Below are positions 12,291 to 24,034 of a stretch of 64,000 bases of DNA, piece by piece. The stretch lies in the NCBI GenBank assembly GCA_030562195.1, contig CM060199.1, positions 31,392,338-31,456,337 on the forward strand. The letters are read 5' to 3'. A program made the translations under genes and the position numbers. The notes below the pieces were generated by a model. The model had not been told where the DNA came from. It saw only the letters and a program-made list of their open reading frames with translations, and searched no databases. How positions within the stretch are numbered: position 1 is the first letter of the stretch; every line of letters starts with the position of its first letter. Source of the stretch: Nipponacmea schrenckii (taxonomy: Eukaryota > Mollusca > Gastropoda > Lottiidae).

Positions 12291-13270
12291 ATTTCAGCAA
12301 ACAGAATATTTCATGTTTTTTCATTTAATCAAGGGCAATAACTCATAAACCGACATCTGGAATCACACCATTTTTTAACTTGTCCGAGATGTTATTAAGA
12401 TGAATACACATACCAAGTTTCATTGAGCCTTCAAATCAATGTGTATCCATAATTATCCGTAATGCCTTAAGATATTACGAACGTCCCGCCATATTGGAAA
12501 CGGAAAAAAAATGAAAAGTGAAATTTTTTGTTTGAGGTATATTTCAAGGTATTTTGCGATTTTCTTAGAGCTTGAGTATTTCTGAGGACTGTTTGAATGT
12601 AACAAAGGCCCAAAACAACCCCTAAAAATCAAGCCTGGGCCCCTTTAATCAAGGGCAATAACTCATAAACAGACATCTGGCGAGATATTATCAAGATGAA
12701 TACACATACCAAGTTTCATTCATATCGGATGAAAACTATAGCTTCTTTTGCATACACAAGTACATTTTTACGTTTTTTCATTTAATCAAGGGCCATAACT
12801 CATAAACCGACATCTGGAATCATGCCATTTTCGAACTTGTCCGAGATATTATCAAGATGAATACACATACCAAGTTTCATTCAAATCAGATGAAAACTAC
12901 AGCTTCTATTGCGTACACAAGTTAATTTTAACGTTTTTTCATTTAATCAAGGGCCATAACTCATAAACCGACATCTGGAATCGTGCCATTTTCAAACTTG
13001 TCTGAGATATTATCAAGATGAATACACATATCAAGTTTCATTCAAATCGGATGAAAACTACAGCTTCTATTGCGTACACAAGTAAATTTGAACGTTTTTT
13101 CATTCAATCAAGTGCAATAACTCATAAACCAACATATGGAATTGTGCCATTTTCGAACTTGTCTGAGATATTATCAAGATGAATGCACATACCAAGTTTC
13201 ATTCAAATCGGAAAAGAACTCTGGCCTGTATCGCGTACACAAGTAATTGTTGACGGACTGACGGACCGAC
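12290..13270 (+). repeat. 161-bp tandem array with AAGGGC(C/A)ATAACTC core
   Basis: Units start at about 12336, 12650, 12785, 12946 and 13107. The last three are spaced 161 bp apart and carry CATAAACCGACATCTGGAAT, CTTGTC(C/T)GAGATATTATCAA, CACATACCAAGTTTCATTC and CAGCTTCTATTGCGTACACA. The array ends in GACGGACTGACGGACCGACA, a tail also seen in diverged form near 52968. A MITE copy (12424-12651) interrupts the first unit. Confidence 0.8.
12424..12651 (-). mobile_element. GGGGCCCAGGC-ended MITE, copy 2, truncated and inverted
   Basis: Read on the minus strand it matches 1511-1970 from the GGGGCCCAGGC terminus (at 12651) through the TTTGGGCCTTTG and CAGTCCTCAGAAAT segments to the CCAATATGGCGGGACGTTCG segment and the ATTATGGATACACAT segment, then stops. 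The other TIR is missing. It sits inside the 161-bp array, dating its insertion after at least the first array unit. Confidence 0.7.
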
Positions 13271-13274
13271 ATGT

Positions 13275-13415
13275 GGGCGTATAAAAACTATTTTGCAACC
13301 AATTCCTGTTTCAGCCTACCTTAAGAAAAATTTGCCACTATAAATTTGCCACCAATATCTGTTTCAGGCTACAATTAAAAAAAAAACCTTTTCTGCCACA
13401 AATACTTGTTTCAGT
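13275..13415 (+). repeat. Right-hand copy of the CTGTTTCAGCC repeat block
   Basis: The block matches 12118-12220 closely (AAACTATTTTGCAACCAAT, CCTGTTTCAGCCTACCTTAA, TTTGCCACCAATATCTGTTT). Together with the left block it forms a direct repeat about 1.15 kb apart around the 161-bp array. Confidence 0.7.
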
Positions 13416-13419
13416 CCCT

Positions 13420-14420
13420 AACTATATCAAAAACAAACAATGAGACATATATCTGATGTTGATAAAAAATATTACATTGAATAAAATATAAATTGCCATT
13501 ACAAATCTATTTTAGAACATTACAGTGTGGCAGGTGTTGATATTTACAAAACTTGGTGATACTGCTGTGCTGACATGGAATGGAAAAAATATAAGCTGGA
13601 GGCCTGTGCAAGTTTGTACCATCCTTGAAAAACATTTTTTCTTACTCTAAACCATTGCACTTATAATAATGATAATAGTAGCTCTTAAGAGCTGCAGACA
13701 GTTCTTAATAAATGATGTATACTGTTAATGCACACACACACCTGTGACGCTTAGTGTGCAGTTTTCTACCCAGAAAAAGCTATTACAGTAAAAGTGGTGC
13801 ATTCTATATTCCTAATTTTACACTCAACTGCAAGTTGGATTATCAAATTCAGCAGATATGCTAAACCTTGAAAATAATCATAAGAGAAAAAGCATTCTTA
13901 CCAAATTATTCAGAATTATCACTTTGGATAAAGTGCACTTAATGAAAACAGCTTCTGATCTTATCAAAACTCAATATTCAAATAATGATCATACCTCAAT
14001 CAGGAAGACAAGCTGATTTTTTTGCAATAATATCCTTATTAACACTATGAAGACAAATTTACCTGACACAAAATAAAAAGAAATCTAATTAAATTTTCTC
14101 TAATCATCTTCATTATAAATTTATCATGTACCAGGTTATAATTAGCTCAGACATATGTTTTACCTGAAGTTTTCTTATATTAACAAAGGCCAATATTTGT
14201 AAAGGTGTGTCTAAAAACTATCTTCTCTTTTTACTGTTTGATTACTGACAGATTTCATTGAATTTGACTTAAGATGTGAAAGAATATGAAGCCTGTGTCC
14301 ATGGACTGAACCCTAGAACTAAACGCTAGTCTTGTTCATGGCTCTGGTCATAAACTAAAAATATAAATTTTGAGTTACTTGTGGTCATTTATTATGCAAG
14401 AAATACTTTCACTTTGTAAT
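13420..14420. other. Non-coding AT-rich DNA, nothing recognised
   Basis: No motif, RNA gene or repeat was recognised apart from a short CA run near 13730. Confidence 0.5.
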
Positions 14421-14421
14421 A

Positions 14422-14722
14422 CAGTGAAACCCCTCTAAACCAAAAGGCTGTTGGACCCGTTTGCACAGGTTGCCGGTAATACATAAAAGCATAATTAATT
14501 GGAAGAGTGATTTATAAGCATGTGTCGTTTTCATCTTTCATGCCGTCAATTCAGATGCCTGTTTAGGGAGACCATTTACTATAGATAAATTACCTTAGGA
14601 CTTTATTTCAAAGCCGGATTGCGGTTTAGACGGGGCACCGGTTTAATGGGGTTTATCTCCTATGTATTATATAGTGATTCAGCCGTGACTTTACAAATAT
14701 GCCAGTGTACCGGGTTTCACTG
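14422..14722. mobile_element. Pogo/Tigger-like MITE
   Basis: The left end is CAGTGAAACCCCTCTAAACC. The right end is CCGGGTTTCACTG, whose reverse complement starts CAGTGAAACCC. A CAGTG...CACTG terminus with a TA on the left flank is typical of pogo-group elements; the right flank is TT, so the TA duplication is no longer perfect. About 300 bp, non-coding. Internal segments such as CCGGATTGCGGTTTAGACGG also resemble the subterminal repeats of that group. Confidence 0.6.
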
Positions 14723-15334
14723 TTTATCTTCAGAGATGTAGTCTACTCTAGTGTGATGTCTCTAAATATAGAAAGAAACTGAGTAGGGTACAATGACTTA
14801 TTTTTGGTGGTCAGAATAAGAGAAAAGAAATATTTTATTGTCATTTTGTTCAATCACAGAAATATTTGAGCTCTTATTCCAAAATCAAATGCAAAAACTG
14901 ATTATTATAGTAAATAATACAGTAAATCTGTGTAAAAAATATATCAAATGAAGGTTAGTGCTTTCAACTTCAGTAATAATGTCTTAATAACTTTGCAGTT
15001 GCAGAAGCAAACTGGCTTTACTATTTCTAAATTGATTCATAAACTATAAGATGAAAAATGATAACATCTCTTGCATACTGTCTTTATGACTGCAGGACAT
15101 CATTTTCAATTATTTCTAGGAAATTACAAGATTTGTAATGGCACAGCTTTGGTGTTTATAAACTGACATCACTGAGTATTTTTTGATATTTTCAAGCAAT
15201 ATCAAAGATATTGATAAAACCTATAACACACTGACATTAATTTGTGTATAACCTCCTGTTCAATTGGTCTGTAAAAAAGCAACTTTCGCATGACTAGTTG
15301 TAATGGCTTATTGTTTGTGTAATCTGTATTTTAA

Positions 15335-15627
15335 AGTGATACTGTGTCTTAGCATGATCATCAAATTTTAGTTCTCAAGAATGGTCTATACGAGTATTTA
15401 TTCATCAGTAAACTTACCTGGTGTCATAAAGTAACAGAATCCTTTAAAATCTGAAAAACTTTTTTTCAATTATTAAATGTATCTTTGTGGATTATTTCTT
15501 AGTTTTTTAGGCTATTTTCTTTTTGTATATTAATTATGGCAGCAGGTATACTTACTAATGAATAGAGCTCTTATTGCCCTAGTGTAAAATTTTCAAATTT
15601 TATATTTATTCTAAGACCTATCACCCT
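15335..15627. mobile_element. TTAA-flanked MITE, copy B
   Basis: TTAA lies on both sides (15331-15334 and 15628-15631). The left end AGTGATACTG and the right end ATCACCCT match the ends of copy A (7608-7942), and the interior is clearly homologous over most of its length. About 293 bp. Same orientation as copy A. Confidence 0.75.
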
Positions 15628-15631
15628 TTAA

Positions 15632-16430
15632 GTAGGTCATTGGCTTTCAAGCAGTTCAATGCATTCAATAATGACGTAGCATGCAGATCTTCGGTCTTTA
15701 TGTTAGATCATAATTAAACTTATTACACTGTTTTCAACATATCCATAAGAACACTTCTTTAATAAAGTTTCAACACATACAATTACAATATACACCTGTC
15801 ATCATACTTATTTTACCTGATGATGAAACATGTAAAATGGTACAAATTTTTTTGTGTTTTATAATTGTGTCTATTCCATAATATCGTCCCGTGTTTCTGA
15901 TGTCTCATCCTCACTTCTAAATGTTAATCAAGTCTTATACTAACAGAAAGCTCTATTCTTAAAACCTGGGATTCAAACAAAATGCCTGTTCTTATAAATC
16001 TGGCACACACTTTCCCTTTAATTGGGCTACGAAATCTTATTATATGGAATCAATTATTCAGCAGTGTACATTATGGTGGTCTTTGATTGAATGTGATTAT
16101 TAATGCTACTTACATAGTTGTCTGAATATCTGAAAGCTAAATCATGTTTTAACATATTGAAGAGTTCTATATAATGAGTGGAGGGTATTTGTCTTGAATG
16201 GAGGCATAACTTCATATCACATTTCTATCAATAATAGTTATGCTCTAAGTATTTGCTCGATTAAATCAATTTTGCTTTCAATCCATGTAAGTGAATCCAC
16301 ATACTTTTTTTTCAAGCTATTTTAAGCAACATTCATTTGTCTAGCAAAAAGTACGCCCACTTCCCCCATAAATGGTAGTAATCTCAGATATTTAAACATA
16401 ATTTAAGTGCATGATATGAATCAGATGAAA
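15632..16430. other. Non-coding DNA, nothing recognised
   Basis: AT-rich sequence with no supported feature. Confidence 0.5.
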
Positions 16431-17310
16431 CTGCAGTCAAGGGCAATAACCAAAAATCTGTAATTAAAAAATCGTCAAATTCCAAATTGACAAGAATTTT
16501 TAGTTATAGGTGATCACACAAAAATTCATTATCAACCCAATAGACTCAACAGCATTCAGAAACAAATTTTGACAAGTCAAGGGCAATAACTCAAAAACAA
16601 TTGCCAAATTTGAACTTAACAAGATCTCATCCTTTTAAAGGATTACACCAAATTCTATTCGAATGGGATGAAAACTGTAGACTCTACTCTACAAGAAAGT
16701 TTGGTGCATAATATCTCAAAAACCATTTATCAAAATATCATTCACTTCGAATTTCACCATGGTTTCATCAATGTCAATGATCTCACCAAACTTCATTAAT
16801 ATCATAGTTATTATTCATATATATATTATTTTTCCAACTTAAACTGAAATATTATCTATATATTAAATTTAATATTGAAATTGGAATACTCTGTTTACCG
16901 GTATATCATATTTAATATTGAAATTATTCTTTATATATTACTCCTATATATTAATTCCTAAATTTGATATTGATATTGTAAATATTCACTGTTTATATAC
17001 TATAATTAGATAATTATCAACGTTGGTTAATAAAGGTTATATATAGGTCATAGTACTCATTCAAATAAACTGTTTTTGTATTTGTATGAAAATCAAATGA
17101 AAACTGTAGACTTTATTGTGTTTACTAACAAATTTGTACATGGTTTAACTAAAGAGAGGGCAATAACATTCATTTAAAAAATCATCAAATTCAAACTATA
17201 AGATAGTTCACAAACAAATTTTTACACTTCTTTTACTAAGTCAAGGGCAATAACTCAAAAACAATTCATCAGAAAATCGTCGAATTGGAACTTACCCAAG
17301 ATTTTAATAT
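16430..17310 (+). repeat. Diverged AAGGGCAATAACTC repeats around an AT-rich core
   Basis: Units with (TC)AAGGGCAATAAC(TC) occur near 16438, 16578, 17157 and 17243, each followed by CAAAAAC(A)ATT and a short AATC(G)TC(A/G)AATT segment. Between them (16800-17040) is a very AT-rich stretch with repeated ATATTAAATTTAATATTGAA-type words. Same family as the arrays at 4.6 and 12.3 kb. Confidence 0.6.
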
Positions 17311-19010
17311 TTAAAACACTGAGTCTCTATAAAAAAAATCATGAAAACTATATGATACAATTGGAGTAAAAGTAGATATGTTTTAGGATTAAACCCTTCA
17401 TGAAGCAAAAAAAAAAGATCAGTCCAGTCCATTAATTGTATCCACTTTGTATCAACTTCAACATTTGCTAGAATTATACCAAGGCATAGCAGAAGAGCAA
17501 ATCAATCAAAATAATTAACCAAAAGATCTATCTAAAAAAAAGAAATATATTACTTACAGATAATGAAAATCTTTTATTTCACATGGTATATATCATTGTC
17601 ATCTATTTTTGCCATATAAAGTGTAATATTTCAAGAGTTAAAACAAATTTGCATTCAGTTACAATTAATATTCTCATAAAAAAATCTACAATGGAATTCT
17701 TAATGAGAATTTGATTTTAATGAGAATCTAATATCTGATAATTGATGTAGAATGGCTTTTTAGACTGCTAGTCAGACTATAAGCTTAGTGAAGGTTGGAA
17801 TGACCCATCACAGCTACCAAGAGAATCTATAGATTTTTCTATCCTTTATTCTTTTTTTTTTCTCCTACTATTAAACTACAGAGAAGGTTTATTTTAACAT
17901 CATCGAATATTCTTAAACATTGGAATATTCTTGAAATCTGTTAAAAGCTTACTAATCCAAGGGGTTTAATGTAATAAAATATTTTCTTTAACACAATATG
18001 CTTTTTAAACCTGATTACTTTATATTTGGTTATTCTTTACACAATGATGTTTAACTGAATACATAACAAGTGTACATGTTTAATTAAGTGAGGAAGAAGC
18101 ACTGTTGTGGAAAATGTGCATTTACAGCTCAGTATTATGGTGTCTGTGTTCTGCAAACTTGTTGATCATTCTTTCTTCCCTCACATTTAATTGTATCAAA
18201 TGGAACATGCTGCACAATTATTAATATACGTTTGAGGTAAAAAAAAATAAGGCTTAATCTTATTTTGTATTAATGTCATGTACTGGTTAGTATTTAAATT
18301 ACTTTTTATAAAAAAGGGCTAAACAATTTTAACTTTTGGCAAAACTTTGCTATGCAACTAATAAAAAGTAAATTTACCCTGCAAGGATTTTTTAAGGGAA
18401 ATCAGGATCAAAAAACTAAGATAAAAAAAACACAAAACAGATTTACTGTCTATTTTTGGCACAGATTGTCTTTCATACTTCAAAACTTAATGATAATTAA
18501 TGGCAAACCTTATTCACTAACGATAATTAAAATCTTAATAACATCTTTGTAATCAATAGAACAGAACTAATTTGTCACACAAGAAACCTATCAGAAATCT
18601 TAGACATGAAATCTTAGAGTTGATTCCTACACTTTTTGTAATCAGATTTAAAGGACCATTGTTTAAAAAATTTGTTTTTGTATTCAAATCTTCTGGGTTT
18701 AAAGTGAAGGGCTTTATGTGATATGGGAATATTTTGCGATACAGGCTTCTATATCTAGAGCCATTTTGATGGTGTTATTAGATCTAATAAAACAACTGAA
18801 AAGTAAATTTGAGCTTCATAAAACACAGTGGTAAGACATGAAAAAAGAATATGTAATGCTCTCTTACAATAAAATCTGATTTAGATATTCAGATGTATTC
18901 TTATTTTTTTCCAATATGGAAATGTTGTCAAGTAAATTTTCTTCTGAAGGAAATGCTGTCAAATCACAGTCCTTTAATTTCCTCAATTATTCCTGGTATA
19001 TTATAAAAAA
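17311..19010. other. Non-coding AT-rich DNA, nothing recognised
   Basis: No coding or RNA feature is supported. The 66-aa frame at 18352-18552 shows no motif. Confidence 0.5.
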
Positions 19011-19014
19011 AATA

Positions 19015-19230
19015 TATATCTCAAAGACAGGCAAGCCATGCAGTGTACAATGAGAGAAATTTTATTATTAGTATTATTAGCATTCAAAAAATATTAACCA
19101 ACCCAGTGTGTAGTTCAACACTAGAATTTTATTGCTAAATCTCCACAACAAGATGCTTTAGAACAGACATGAGGAAACAAAAGGCCTCTTTAGCAAGCCA
19201 GCACAACTTATTGAGCCACAGCAGCCCCCA
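19015..19230 (-). mobile_element. Degenerate SINE fragment
   Basis: Scattered segments match the family at 8290-8613 and 11065-11325: GCAAGCCATGCAGTGTACA, GAGAGAAATTTT, ATTAGCATT, AACAAGATGCTTTAG and a final GAGCCACAGCAGCC like the SINE's GAGCCAC head. Strongly diverged. Confidence 0.45.
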
Positions 19231-20233
19231 ATATATCTTGTTGATAGATGTTATATCCAAAACATCTATGACCACAATTAATTTTAGTTGACCTCTTAGT
19301 CAATGAGACTGCTGATCTACATAGTGTACATAAGGCCTCCATTTAATTTTTCAGAACCGTAATTTAAGCCAAGAAATATGCAGTGATAATAATACATGTA
19401 TAATAATAAAATAATCCATTTGCAGAGTGCCTTCAATCCAAAGTAATTGTAAAATGTCACACAAATAGGAAACATAATATGTAGAGATCTGTCTCTTAAT
19501 ATAAAATTGGTAACATAAAGCAAAGGTAGAACTTAATATCAGTCTAATGGAGATAATCAATCAACTGTTGAACAATATTCTTTTCTTATTACATAACACA
19601 TAATATGCAAATTGGGCTTTAGTTACAAAATCGAAAAAATTGTCTTACAGTTAATATCAAGCTCTATAACTCTATATAATTTGCGCTATATAAATATAAG
19701 CTTACAGTGTACTCTTGAGTACCGTAATCCCACATCAAAGTAATCCGACATCATTTACTAGTCCAGATTGATTTCCTTCTTGTTGATGTTAACAAAAAAA
19801 TCCAAGTCGGCCAATTCCGACATTCTGCCTTTTCTGAATTCCAACACTAATCAGTAGTCCCAACAGTCAAAAAATCTGTATAATCAGACATCTCTAGTCA
19901 TCTTACTAACTTAGGTAATTGCTTAATTTATTCATAATCAGAATCAAATCACTTGAATACAAAAAAATGTTGACTTAAATTCTGCAGATTAATCATTGCC
20001 TGTGACCTCTGTTTATGAACATAAAATTTAAATTTGAAACTTGACCAATAAGAGCAAAAATATATTCATCTGTAGATATACCTGATATAAACTGGTATGC
20101 ATCCTCTGACTTTTATATAAGTCAGTCTATTTTCTTTGAAAAGCTGAAAAAAAAAAAGCTCACACCGGATACTGGTGAAACTTAAGAAAAGAGTTGACTC
20201 ACCTGTAAAATAAAAAATCTTGAATAATCTTCG

Positions 20234-21706
20234 TTAATACTGATCACTATCAGGTGTTCTACAACTACCATTTTTATTACTACTGCTACCAGTGTCATCT
20301 TCACTTGTGTCCATTGGAAAATCTAACTCCGACTCAGTCTGGTCTTGACCTAGAGGGTTCGTCGTCGTAACAACCGAGGAAGAGTCAGGAGAGGGGTTCA
20401 TACTGTTACTACTGTTACTAGCTGATAATGTTAGTTCTATATTACACTGTCCCGAATCAGGTTTATTTTCAATATTTACAGTTAGAACTTCCTCTCCTAC
20501 ATCACACATATCAATATCACTAGGATCACTTCTAACATTGTCTTTATTGGAGTGTTCAAGATCACTGGAGGATTGTACTAGAGTAGATGGCGTGTCTGGA
20601 AACGTCGCCCAGTTTTCCTCCTCTCCTGTAGCTAATGGAGAGATGGCATGAGTAGGAGATCGAATATAAACATACTTTGTCAATCCCTGATTCTCTAATT
20701 TTAGCTTGGATGCAGGAGAAATCTTTGGGGAAGTAGCTGGAGATATATTAGGTGGTATCAAAACTCTTTTTGGAGAAACTGGTAAATGTCCAGCTTGATC
20801 AACAACTAAAGCAGATTTACTACGACTAAATAACAATTCTTCATTAAAATCACTTTCGGAGTCTTTTCTAGTTGATTTCCTTGGAGTTTTGGGTTTAAGT
20901 GTAAACTCATCAGCAGGCAACACTATCTTAAGTTTCTCAGTTGTAGGTGAAAACTCTGGGGAACTTGCTATATATTCATCTAAAGTAACTACATTTATAG
21001 GTGTTGTACTACGAGGTCTGGCTATAGGAGAAGTTGTCACTTGAAGTCGTTGTAGACGCTTTTCATATGCTTTACGCTTCGAGGGTGATTTAATTTGACT
21101 AGGATCTAACAGAACTGGTGACAAAGTCACTGGGTCCACACTCTTGTCTTGAACGTCTTTTCCATCAATATTATTCGATGCATTTTTCTTATGGCGAGTC
21201 TGTATATTTTCAAAAGTAAAAACATCAGAATCGGAATCGGAGCTTGAAGAATTGGATCGTTTCTTCTTGAACTTGTCAGAAATGTTGGCGTCAAGTTTCA
21301 GAACAATAGCTGGTTCAGCCACAATGGAAGGTCTTGTTCGTTCAATGATGTTAATTTTGGTGTTCAATTTCTCTCTTAAAACTTGCTTCTTCAGTCTTTC
21401 AGTTGAAATGAACTCCACAGGTTCGTTGGTAGGGGTACTGGTTCCGCTGTCACTTTCAGAATATTGGGAATTGCCTGGACAGTCAGAGTTTTGATCAAAA
21501 TTGCTATTTTCACCGGTAGAATCAAAACTATCACGACTAGATTGGCTGCAGGTAGTGGGGAATGATCTATCACTCAGAGAAGAATGTTGAACATGGCAGC
21601 TAGAATCATCATCCGAGCCTAAATCAATGGTGTCAAAGGTCGCTAATGGGGCTCTTACTATCTCGAACTTGAAGAAGTCCTTTTGACAACTGGAATATTT
21701 TTGCAT
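20234..21706 (-). CDS. Ser/Asp-rich, probably nuclear phosphoprotein of unknown family
   Basis: A 490-aa single-exon reading frame. I do not recognise the family. The start is supported: an in-frame TGA lies a few codons upstream of the ATG, and a good acceptor (TATTTTCAG, exon beginning at 21768) lies in the 5' leader, so an upstream non-coding exon is likely. The protein is rich in Ser, Asp, Thr and Pro and looks mostly disordered. It has an acidic Ser-rich N terminus (residues 24-95), a basic KFKKKR stretch at about 145-150 followed by an SSSSDSDSD acidic run (a nuclear signal next to CK2-type sites), a second basic patch around 206-220 (SPSKRKAYEKRLQRL), and many SP/TP dipeptides (for example SPTTEKL, PKTPRKS, PPNISPATSPKISPA). 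No catalytic motif is visible. A perfect donor-like CAGGTGAGT lies 31 nt after the stop. It runs head to head with the death-domain gene. Confidence 0.8.
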   Translation of the reverse strand: MQKYSSCQKDFFKFEIVRAPLATFDTIDLGSDDDSSCHVQHSSLSDRSFPTTCSQSSRDSFDSTGENSNFDQNSDCPGNSQYSESDSGTSTPTNEPVEFISTERLKKQVLREKLNTKINIIERTRPSIVAEPAIVLKLDANISDKFKKKRSNSSSSDSDSDVFTFENIQTRHKKNASNNIDGKDVQDKSVDPVTLSPVLLDPSQIKSPSKRKAYEKRLQRLQVTTSPIARPRSTTPINVVTLDEYIASSPEFSPTTEKLKIVLPADEFTLKPKTPRKSTRKDSESDFNEELLFSRSKSALVVDQAGHLPVSPKRVLIPPNISPATSPKISPASKLKLENQGLTKYVYIRSPTHAISPLATGEEENWATFPDTPSTLVQSSSDLEHSNKDNVRSDPSDIDMCDVGEEVLTVNIENKPDSGQCNIELTLSASNSSNSMNPSPDSSSVVTTTNPLGQDQTESELDFPMDTSEDDTGSSSNKNGSCRTPDSDQY

Positions 21707-22224
21707 AGCAGATCATCTGTAGTATAATAAAATCTCAAATGTGCTTTCTCTTCTCACAACTTCACATTCTGAAAATATAATAAGATTTCTAATAATTAAT
21801 AATAATTTAAAAATAATCAATATCATTGATAAATTTCTTTTGAACACAAGAATTTTTAAGTGAGTTAACATTAATCAACACCAAAACTATTCTAAAAGTT
21901 CACATAAACATAGCATCAACATATTAAGTTCCATAATTACAGGATGGATTTAAACAAAATAAACAAGTAATTGTAGAGAAGTATGTCGCCTTCATATTCT
22001 AATGGTTTCCACTAATAATAATATATTGAGCCATTGTAAAGACACCAAAATTAGGTTCAACTGATTAATTAAAAATTAATACTCTCCATTTCTAATCAAT
22101 ACTTTTAAAACTAATTCAGTTTATGTAAGTAATATTTTCATCTAAAATTTGCAACCAAAATTTTGTGTACTGCCTGTTTAACCAATACTGTACTTTGCAG
22201 TACAAAGATTGAAATATGCCTGGA

Positions 22225-22410
22225 TTGCAACATCAGCCTACTCTTTTTGGAAGGATGTTAAATTAGCACAGTTTATAGCTCGCAGAGCCTTGGTTTTTTG
22301 TTTATTCATGTCACCCCTTCAACATGCTTCACTGATAACAGGGAAACTGAAGGTATTATCTCGATCTTTGCTGGGATTGAAACATGAATCTTGAGTTAAG
22401 GGAGCAAGCA
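22225..22410 (-). mobile_element. Degenerate SINE fragment
   Basis: It contains ACATCAGCCTACTCTTTTTG, TTCATGTCACCCCTTC, GCTTCACTGATAACAGGGAA and GCTGGGATTGAAACATGAAT, then GAGCAAGCACCTAACTCA, matching the reverse-oriented tRNA-SINE family at 8290-8613. The 61-aa forward frame here is a repeat artefact. Confidence 0.5.
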
Positions 22411-23089
22411 CCTAACTCAAAAAAGCTCTCAATCAACTGCCATAAAAGAAAAAATTAGGATACGAATTCAAATAGAGCAAATGCACTTTTCTGTTCATTA
22501 GAGACACGTTTTATAATACCAAGATTTCTAACTGGAAAAATTCAATAAACAGTTATTTTGTTCATAAAAAGTAGTATGTGACAGAAAGGTTATTAGACAA
22601 CATCTTTGTTCAAGCATATTATTACTTCAACCTTGTTCATTATTAAATAAAACCCTTACTACTCTACAGTGTTCTTGCAATGGGACCTTTGGCTTTATTG
22701 AAGTTTACAGCAAGATGCGTGTACTGTTTCCACTCCAGCTGCAAAGGCATTTCAAGTGCATGCAGACACAGAACTCTGAGATTTCTAACAGAATTTTGAA
22801 GACTTAAAGAAAATTGACATTCAAATTTGTTGTAAATTGCAAGAATTAAAAATCTAACCTTAAGAAAACGCATCATTGACGTAAAGAGATGATGAAATAG
22901 ACAAGAAAACAGGTATAAAATGCATGAACTAGAACTAGTAGATGAAAGACGGTAGTTTAACAACTATAGAATGCTTTCAAACTAACCATGCGAAATCAGT
23001 AGCTCAAATATCGATCAGCATGAATCAGTCAAGGAATGGGTAAGTTTCAGAACAGTTATTTCCAGGCGTGCTGCTTGGAAAGGGTAAAG

Positions 23090-23170
23090 TTATTGATCAG
23101 TTCCAACTTCGCACTTGACAAGTCGGCCATGTTTGTTGTTTACGGAAGTGACGTAAGAAAAAAAGCTAAT
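23090..23170. promoter_or_regulatory. Candidate shared promoter core between head-to-head genes
   Basis: Within about 60 bp there is GTCGGCCATGTTTG (YY1-like GCCATNTT) and CGGAAGTGACGTAAG (ETS GGAAGTG overlapping an ATF/CREB-like TGACGTAA). Local GC content is above its surroundings. Such clusters are typical of TATA-less, often bidirectional promoters in animals. The region lies between the minus-strand phosphoprotein and the plus-strand death-domain gene. This is motif reading only; no start site can be seen directly. Confidence 0.4.
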
Positions 23171-24034
23171 GTTAAATTTTTAGCCGCTACTGTGGTATTT
23201 GTCACCAAGGTAAACTAATCGCACCTGTCAAATATGACAATTGAATTTTAGGGAGATAATGGGATTAAGAGTTCAAGATAATGGCGTGAAAATAGATAGA
23301 AGTTAATGTTTAGTAAATATTATCAGTTCAAAGTAGAGACCGACGGATATCAAATGTTTGTTAAAAATTCTAATAAAACATTGTGTTAGATATTGACTTT
23401 GTGTGACAAACTGATATTCTTGCTAAGAATAAGGATACTTATAGAGGTATTTCTAACTGTTAATGCTTAACATAGTATACAGGTATGTCATATTATTACA
23501 TTCTTTTTAGGCGATGAATTTGTATCAACAATTTCATTTATGTTACAATTGCACTAACCAATGGCATAGCCTATCTTGAAGTTAAAACTGGCTATTGCGA
23601 TCGAACATTTGATAACTAATTAAATGAATTAAATGATGTGAATATTTCGAGGTTTATCTCACATTGGCAAAGTGGAAAGATAAATTGTTTAGTAATGTTT
23701 TGAAAATAATATGAACTCGAGAGTATGACAATATATAAATGTGTAATTGTGATCTACTTTCAACATTTTGTTTACTGAATAACAATATCTCTTTATAGCA
23801 TTTATAGATATCTTTTCATTACAGCCCCGTAGCAGTAGCAGTTTTTATACGGTGCTACACCATCAAAGAGACATTTTTCTTGTGAATAATTTGGACCTGG
23901 ATTATTACGTTCCTTCACAAAAATACATTTATCTCAAAAAACTTACATATCTTTGAAAACCCTTTTTTCAAAAAAAGGAATCTCAACTGAAAGATCCTGC
24001 AAAAAAATAAGAATATATACCTAAAAATTAAAAA

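Noticed and set aside
19725..19900. Pogo-like MITE with CCGACA words
   Set aside because: Only loosely similar subterminal words and no paired inverted ends.
22664..22963. 99-aa minus-strand frame as a possible first exon of the phosphoprotein gene
   Set aside because: No recognisable motif and no convincing donor in frame with the exon beginning at 21768; an in-frame stop precedes the phosphoprotein ATG.
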